Assembly: GCA_027257055.1 (NCBI GenBank)
Contig: JAPVLO010000056.1
Location: forward strand, 7,428,501 to 7,492,500
DNA from: Cephalopachus bancanus
Taxonomy: Eukaryota; Chordata; Mammalia; Primates; Tarsiidae
DNA: 64,000 nucleotides
Direction: 5' to 3'
Part shown: positions 58,368-64,000 of the stretch, in pieces
Numbering within the stretch: the first letter of the stretch is position 1
Layout: every line of letters starts with the position of its first letter
The notes under the pieces: model-generated
Told to the model about the DNA's origin: nothing
The model's input: only the letters and a program-made list of their open reading frames with translations
Databases searched by the model: none
Made by a program: the position numbers and the translations under genes

Positions 58368-58684
58368 CTGGCTTTATCATGTGTTAAACCTTCCATAGGC
58401 ACCAGAACAATCAAGAAACTCAACCGTATGGTCACCACAAAACTTCCTTGAGTTACCCTTCGACTGCCCCTTCCCCTCTCTCCCCCATCCCTAACCTCTG
58501 GCAATCACTAATCTGTTTCTCCATGTCTCTGATCACGTTATGTCACGATTGTCACATACATGCAGTTATGCATTACATATCTTATTGAGATTGCTTGTTT
58601 TTACACTGCATAATTTCCTTGAGGCTCGTTCACTTTGTGGTGTGTTTCAATAGTTTATTCTTTTTTATTGTTGAGTAGTTGACC

Positions 58685-59000
58685 TCATTCACGCAGGCTG
58701 CTGTAACAAAATATCATCGATAGAGACGTTTATTTCTCACAGTTCTGGAGGCTGGGAAGTCCCAGGTCAAGGCACTGGCAGATTTAGTGTTTGTTGAGAA
58801 CCTACCTTCTGATTCATAGAGGGTGCCTTCTGGCTGTGTCCTCACATGGAAGAATGAATGAGCTGGCTCTCTTGGGCCTCTTTTATAAGGTCACTAATCC
58901 TATTCTTGAGGGTGAGCCCTCATGGCCTAATCCTAACCTTAGGGGTTCAGATTTCAGTACATGAATTCTGGAGAGACACATACATTCTGACTACAGCAGT
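58685..59000 (-). mobile_element. Ancient interspersed repeat (family not named)
   Basis: TCACAGTTCTGGAGGCTGGG and TGGCTGTGTCCTCACATGG belong to a common old mammalian repeat, probably LTR-derived. A second copy lies at 31081-31690. I recognise the sequence but not its exact family name. The strand is provisional. Confidence 0.5.
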
Positions 59001-59203
59001 GGCATTTCATGGTCTAGATGTACAAGTTTGTCTAATCATCCACCCATTGATAGACACTTGGGTAGTTTCTGTTTATCATCTATTACAAATAAAACTTCTG
59101 TAAACATCTGTATACAAATTCCTGAGTGAAAATAATTTTTCTGGGATTAATACCTAAGAGTGGGCTAGGTGCAGAAGTTCATGCCTGTAATCCCAGCACT
59201 TTC

Positions 59204-59496
59204 TTTTTTTTTTTTTTTTTTGAGTTGGAGTCTCACTCTGTCGCCCAGACTGGAGTGCAGTGGCTGCTCCCGGCCACCGCAGCCTCGACCTGCTGGGCTC
59301 TGGCGATCCTTCCACCTCAGCCTTCCAAGTAGCCGGAATTACAGGCACACGCTACCATGCCCGGCTGATTTTTTGATTTATTGTAGAGATGAGGTCTCGG
59401 TGCCCAGGCGGGTCTCGAACCCGCGGACTCAGGCAATCCACTCACCTCAGCCTCCCAAAGGCACGGGATTACAGGCTGAGCCACCGAGCCCAGTTT
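59204..59496 (-). mobile_element. Young Alu nested in the old Alu, reverse, deletion subfamily
   Basis: A perfect 14-bp duplication ATCCCAGCACTTTC (59190-59203, 59497-59510). It has TCTCGGTGCCCAGGCGGG and CCCAAAGGCACGGG. Confidence 0.95.
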
Positions 59497-59703
59497 ATCC
59501 CAGCACTTTCAGAGGCCAAAGCAGGAGGATTGCTTAAGGCCAGAAGTTCAAGACCAGCCTAAGCAACAGAGTGTGACCTCATTTCTACAAAAATAAAAAT
59601 AAAAAATTTTAAAATCACTGGGCATGGTGGCATATACCTGTAGTCCTCAGCAACTGGGAGACTGAGGCAGAAAGATCACCTGAGCCCAGGAGGTTGAGGC
59701 TAT

Positions 59704-60539
59704 TATTAGGGTACTAGACAGGGTGAGGGTGGAGAGGCGCAGGGAGGCATAGTACCACCTGAGCTGGCAAGACGGGGGTGCGCACTGGCAACCCAGAGAT
59801 CCGAGTAAATTGCAAAGAATTGCAACACACAGAGGTAAGAGAACAAAAGATTTATTTAAGAAAAGTTCACACCCCACAGACAGGGAGTGGGCCTGCACTC
59901 TAGGTGAGTGTGGCGTTGTAGCCCCCCAGAGTCCTGGCTTAAATCCTTTTCTTGGAGATGTTGCACGTGACTGCCGTGACTTCCTTATGGAGCACCTGTG
60001 GATGTCTTAGAGACCCAGAGACCCATTAATATTCACCCACAATATCATAGCCTCCAGAGTAGGGCGAGACAAGGATTCTAATTGTCCTGCACCTTCCCAA
60101 ACGACATTCCTTAGAGCTAGTGGAGGTTGCACCTCCTCTTATCTCCTGGGCATTCCAGTGGGTAGCTTCAGGGATCCTTGGCTTCCCTGTAGAAAGCGCC
60201 CAATTTACTGGAAGATCGAATCCCCACCTGCTCTCCCTCTGAGCGGTTATAACTTTTGTAACTACAAGTTTCATGACTTTTGCAATCCTTGCCCAATGCA
60301 TGATGTCTTACGCCTTGTAAATTCCCTTTACTCTAGGCAAGCTTGATTGCCACTACGAGATACCTCTGATACCTGGAAGTCTGTTTCTGAAAAGACAAAG
60401 TTGGTAAAGTTAACTTTACCTAAAGTATGCATTTCTCCAAAAGCATAGCTTCTACTTTCTCATCATTGTGTCAGGATTTAAGAACAAGATGAAAAATGGC
60501 TTCCCACTCTCAGTCTGTCCTTTCAGGTCTATCCTTTCA
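59704..60539 (-). mobile_element. Solo LTR of an ERV, reverse orientation, inside an Alu
   Basis: The 836-bp insert is flanked by GCTAT (59699-59703 and 60540-60544), and it splits the right arm of a sense Alu. On the minus strand it begins TGAAAGGATAG and ends ACCCTAATA (a decayed TG...CA), with the polyadenylation signal AATAAA near 59851. Its U3 start (TGAAAGGA) and a U5 word (GCAATTCTTTGCA) are shared with the ERV at 26573-28193, so the families are related. No internal retroviral sequence is present. Confidence 0.8.
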
Positions 60540-61825
60540 GCTATGATAAGCTGTGATCATGCCACTGCATTCTAGCCTGGGTGACAGAATGAGACCTTAT
60601 TCAAAAAACAACAACAACAACAAAACCCAAGAACACATTTGCTGAGTTTTATGTTAATCACGTTTTGTTTGGAAAAGACATTTCAAACTATTTTCCAGAA
60701 TCGCCATACCATCTTGCATTCCCACCAGCAATGTCTGAGTGATTCAGTTTCTCCACATCCTCACCGACATTTTCCCTTGACTGCCACACTTAACACAGAA
60801 CACTTCTGTGACTAGAAATGTTGGGGTTCCCCATATACTAAGCAATTCTCCAGCAGATGCCAACTGGTCGTAATATGACACAGTTCAAGCCTGGCACCAT
60901 GTACCTGAGATAGCGTCAGACCCCACAGGTTGTCCCACAAGACTTCCCTGTCTTCCAAAGCCACTTTAATTTAGCAGGCTATCGCCCATACTTCTGGCTA
61001 CAAACTGGGGTTTCCACAGTTCTCTCCTTGGGTTTCCTTAATTTGCCGAGACAGTTTACAGAACTCAAGGAAGCTACACTTGCATTTACTGGTTAATTAT
61101 AAAGGAATTACAGAGGATAGAGATGAATAGCCATGTGAAGATACAGAAGGTCTGGGGGTGCGCTGGTCATAACTTCCACACCCTCTCTGGGCTCCCCACC
61201 CTCCTAGCACCTCCACATGTTTGACACTCAGGAGTTTGTACAGAGCTTCATCTCATCCTCCTCCGCCCCCTCCCTGGAGGTTGGGGTGGGCTGAGACTTC
61301 CAACCCTCAAATTCCCTAACCACTTGGGCTTTCTGGTAATTGGCCCCATTCTGATGCCCTGGAGAAGCTTCACTCCAAAAGATTTCAGCGTACACTGCTT
61401 TGCAGTCAGAAGGGGGCTGTTATGAATTACAAAAGACATTCAGGTCCCTTTGGAAATTCCAAGGGTGTCAAGTGCTCTGTGACAGGAAGGAGAAAGAAGG
61501 GCAGGGATATTTTCCTGTCCCTCAGCTTCCCCTGTGCTCTTTTCCTCCTCAGCCTACTGGCACTCAGTGGTTGATCTTGACAATCGTTCCTCTTTGCTTT
61601 CGCTGAACTTGTCTAGGAGAAGCACACCCTTGTTAATTGCCACTCTACCTATCGCAGGCCTTTGGCAGGGCTGGAGAAAACAACACACCCTGTGCCGTCT
61701 GGTCTCATTTGAAAGTCATGAACACCCCGTCCATTGGGTCTCTAGCTCTGCCCTGCTGACCTGTAGCAGTCTCCTCACCATATCCATGTTGTTACTTGTA
61801 TCTATTGTTCATTCCTTTCTATTGC

Positions 61826-62108
61826 TTTTTTGGGGGTTGGAGTCTCACTCTGTCGCCCAGGCTGGAGTGCAGGGACACACTCATAGCCACCGCAGCCTCC
61901 ACCTGCTGGGCTCAAGTGACCCTTCCACCTCAGCCTTCCAAGTAGCTGGAACTATAGGCATGTGCCACCACGCCTGGCTAATTTTTAAATTTATTGTAGA
62001 AATGAGGTCTCACCAAGTTGCCCGGGCTGGTCTTGAACCTGTGGGCTCAGGCAATCCTCTCATCTCCCAATGTGGTGGAATTATAGGCATGAGCGTCTAA
62101 CCCCGCCA
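61826..62108 (-). mobile_element. Alu, reverse
   Basis: GGGGTTGGAGTCTC to a decayed end near TAACCCCGCC. Confidence 0.9.
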
Positions 62109-62964
62109 GTTTCTTACTTTCATAGATAACTACTTCAAACCCCTTCAAACTATTCCCTTCTCCCATTGGAGGGAATTAACGCTGTTATTAATATTTTTGT
62201 CTTGTTTACTTTTGCTGAAGACGAAGCATTATATTCCTTAAACATGTTCAAGCTTTTTATGGGCCAATCTTATTTTTTTCTGGCTCATTAGACTCTGGCT
62301 GCTTTCCTAACTAGACAATACACTTGAGCTTTGAATTCGCCTAGCCACAATACTTAGTGCCTGTCTAATTGAAATCAGTTTCTAATTGAATTCAAATCTT
62401 ACTCTCAGTGTATGGTCCTGGTTTCGGGTTTCATTGAGAAAACAGAGGCGGTCAAAGGGAACTTACCCTTTCTTCCAGTGTGTATCAGATCTCCTTTCTG
62501 ACTGCATCTGTAACAACAGAGGAACTATATTTGTATTTCTTCTCTAAAGCCAGTCTCTCTAACTTGTGCAGTGGAAATCATTTCCTCATGGCTGTCCAAA
62601 GCTATTGCTCTAAGAGTTGTCATTTCTTTGTCCTTTTCTCTCCATTTTTCCTCTCCACAGTATCATAATATCTCCTTTGATTTTAACATCCCGTGGTCCT
62701 CTCCACCTACATTTGGTTCAATTTCTTTGGTTCTCTCATAGCAAAGACCATAGAGCATCCCATTTACCAAGGCTATAAGTTTGTACAATTCTATTAACTA
62801 TGTTTGGGAAATACAGAGCAACCTTGAAGATTTACGGGCATGTTAGCAAGCTGGGGTATCTGAGATTTCTATTTTAAGGAACCATGTTTGCTTACCCAAT
62901 TACCCAACTTATTGAACACAAAACACTTTTAGTAAAAGAACCTATGGGGAGGGGGGTTGTACTT

Positions 62965-63267
62965 TTTTTTTTTTTTTTGAGTTGGAGTCTCACTCTGTCA
63001 CCCAGGCTGTAGTGCAGTGGCATGCTCATGGCCACCACAGCCTCAACCTGCTGGGCTCAGGTGATCCTTCCGCCTCAGCCTTCCAAGTAACTGGAACTAC
63101 AGGCATGCACCACCACGCCCAGCTATTTTTTTTCTTTTTTTGATTGATTATAGAGACAAGGTCTCACTAGATTGCCCAGGCTGGTCTCAAACCCGTGAAC
63201 TCAGGCAATCCTCTCAACTTGGCTTCCCAAAGTGCTGGGATGACAGGCTCAAGCAACTGCGCCTGGC
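62965..63267 (-). mobile_element. Alu, reverse
   Basis: TTGTACTTTTTT precedes, TGTAGTTCTTTT follows; GAGTTGGAGTCTC to GCGCCTGGCC. Confidence 0.93.
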
Positions 63268-63275
63268 CTGTAGTT

Positions 63276-63562
63276 CTTTTTTTTGAATTGGAGTCTCACT
63301 CTGTTACCCAGGCTGGAGGACAGTGGCATGCTCCCGGCCACTGCAGCCTCGACCTGCTGGGCTCCAGTCATCCTTCTGCCTCAGCCTTCCAAATAGCCAG
63401 AACTACAGACACGTGCTACCACGCCCGGCTAATTTTTGATTTATTGTGGAGATGTGGTCTCGCCAAGTTGCCCGGGTGGGTCTCAAATCTGCGGGCTCAG
63501 GCAATCCTCTCGTCTTGGCCTCCCAAAGTGCTGGGATTATAAGCTGAGCCATCGAGCCCGGC
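63276..63562 (-). mobile_element. Alu, reverse, adjacent at the same target
   Basis: GAATTGGAGTCTC to GCCCGGCT, followed by TGTGTACTTTTT. Confidence 0.93.
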
Positions 63563-63733
63563 TGTGTACTTTTTAAACACAATTTGAGGAATGTCAAACT
63601 ACTCAATTGTGATAATAGGGAATTTGCTTAAAATAGCAATCTTCTCAGCTTAACAAAACGATAACAAAAGTTCAAGGGTTTTCTCCCCGTCCCACTCAGG
63701 ATGATGTACTGTGCTTCTGGCAGAGGTGATATC

Positions 63734-64000
63734 TTTTTTTTTTTTTTTTGAGTTGGAGTCTCACTGTCGCCCAGGCTGGAGTGCAGTGGCCGCTCCCGGC
63801 CACCGCAGCCTTGACCTGCTGGGCTCCGGCAATCCTTCCACCTCAGCCTTCCAAGTAGCTGGAACTACAGGTGCACGCTACCATGCCTGGCTAATTTTTT
63901 TGCTTTATTGTAGAGATAAGGTCTCGCCGGCTCAGGCGGGTCTCGAACCCGCGGACTCAGGCAATCCACTCACCTCAGCCTCCCAAAGGCGCGGGATTAC
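63734..64000 (-). mobile_element. Alu, reverse, deletion subfamily, cut by the window end
   Basis: Poly(T), GAGTTGGAGTCTCACTGTCG. The left arm has CTCGCCGGCTCAGGCGGG and CCCAAAGGCGCGGG. Confidence 0.92.

Larger units (their letters stand above)
58060..59155 (-). mobile_element. Old L1M/L1ME-type 3' region, reverse orientation, with two later insertions
   Basis: Antisense L1ME-like words run through the interval: CAGTGTCAGTATCTTACACA, CCCCATCCCTAACCTCTGG, and TCTGTAAACATCTGTATACA near the end. An LTR piece (58273-58367) and another old repeat (58685-59000) interrupt it. Confidence 0.6.
59162..60630 (+). mobile_element. Old Alu, sense, broken by an Alu and a solo LTR
   Basis: Three pieces (59162-59203, 59511-59703, 60545-60630) reconstitute one Alu, ending GAGACCTTATTC and an (AAC)n tail. 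Confidence 0.88.
54618..64000 (+). other. PATJ: PATJ intron downstream of the PDZ6 exon (partial)
   Basis: Donor GTAAGT. The rest of PDZ6 is not found in the window. 54618-55429, 60640-61825, 62109-62964 and 63563-63733 hold no nameable feature. Confidence 0.75.

Noticed and set aside
61534..62100. 188-codon open frame on the + strand
   Set aside because: Its second half is an antisense Alu translated through, and the first half has no family signature or splice context.

Overview
This is vertebrate nuclear DNA from a primate. More than fifty dimeric Alu SINEs (7SL-derived, with A-rich linkers and tails and 7-20 bp target-site duplications) sit among L1, L2, MIR, mariner, Tigger-like and ERV/LTR remnants. 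The dominant Alu type differs from the human subfamilies: the left arm reads AGCCGGGCTCGGTGGCTCAGCC, the linker reads CTCTACAATAAATC, and the tail begins CCAACTC. It also lacks the extra linker segment I associate with lemur and galago Alus. A non-anthropoid primate is likely. Tarsier is my best guess, held with moderate confidence and from memory of the families only.

The only protein-coding gene I can support is PATJ (INADL), the multi-PDZ scaffold of the Crumbs polarity complex, on the + strand. Seven internal coding exons are visible (17111-17320, 21403-21519, 24031-24426, 32246-32387, 40678-40849, 52776-52847, 54440-54617). They join in phase to 1287 nt, or 429 codons, with no stop. They encode most of PDZ5, the whole PDZ5-PDZ6 linker, and the first two thirds of PDZ6. 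The start, the stop and the remaining PDZ domains lie outside the window. Bases 1-17110 are intron upstream of the first visible exon, and bases after 54617 are intron downstream of the last one.

Layout: 1-17 kb is a long intron holding Alus, MIR/L2, a U6 snRNA pseudogene, a (GT)n tract and a short retroposed LTR transcript at 483-655. 17-24.4 kb holds three exons. 24.4-32 kb holds a polyadenylated ERV copy (26573-28193) inserted into one arm of an old local duplication. 32-41 kb holds two exons, two L1 3' ends in opposite orientations, and a mariner pair interrupted by L1. 41-52.7 kb is a long intron with a second mariner family and Alu clusters. 52.8-54.6 kb holds the last two exons and another retroposed LTR fragment. 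55-64 kb holds L1M-type, L2-like, mariner and LTR remnants and a three-level nest (LTR and Alu inside Alu).

No new gene system is visible. The observations most worth checking are an in-frame 18-bp duplication in a PATJ exon, LTR transcripts that seem to have been copied by L1 machinery (exact duplications plus poly(A)), a young Alu subfamily with two linked diagnostic changes, and the nested insertion histories.
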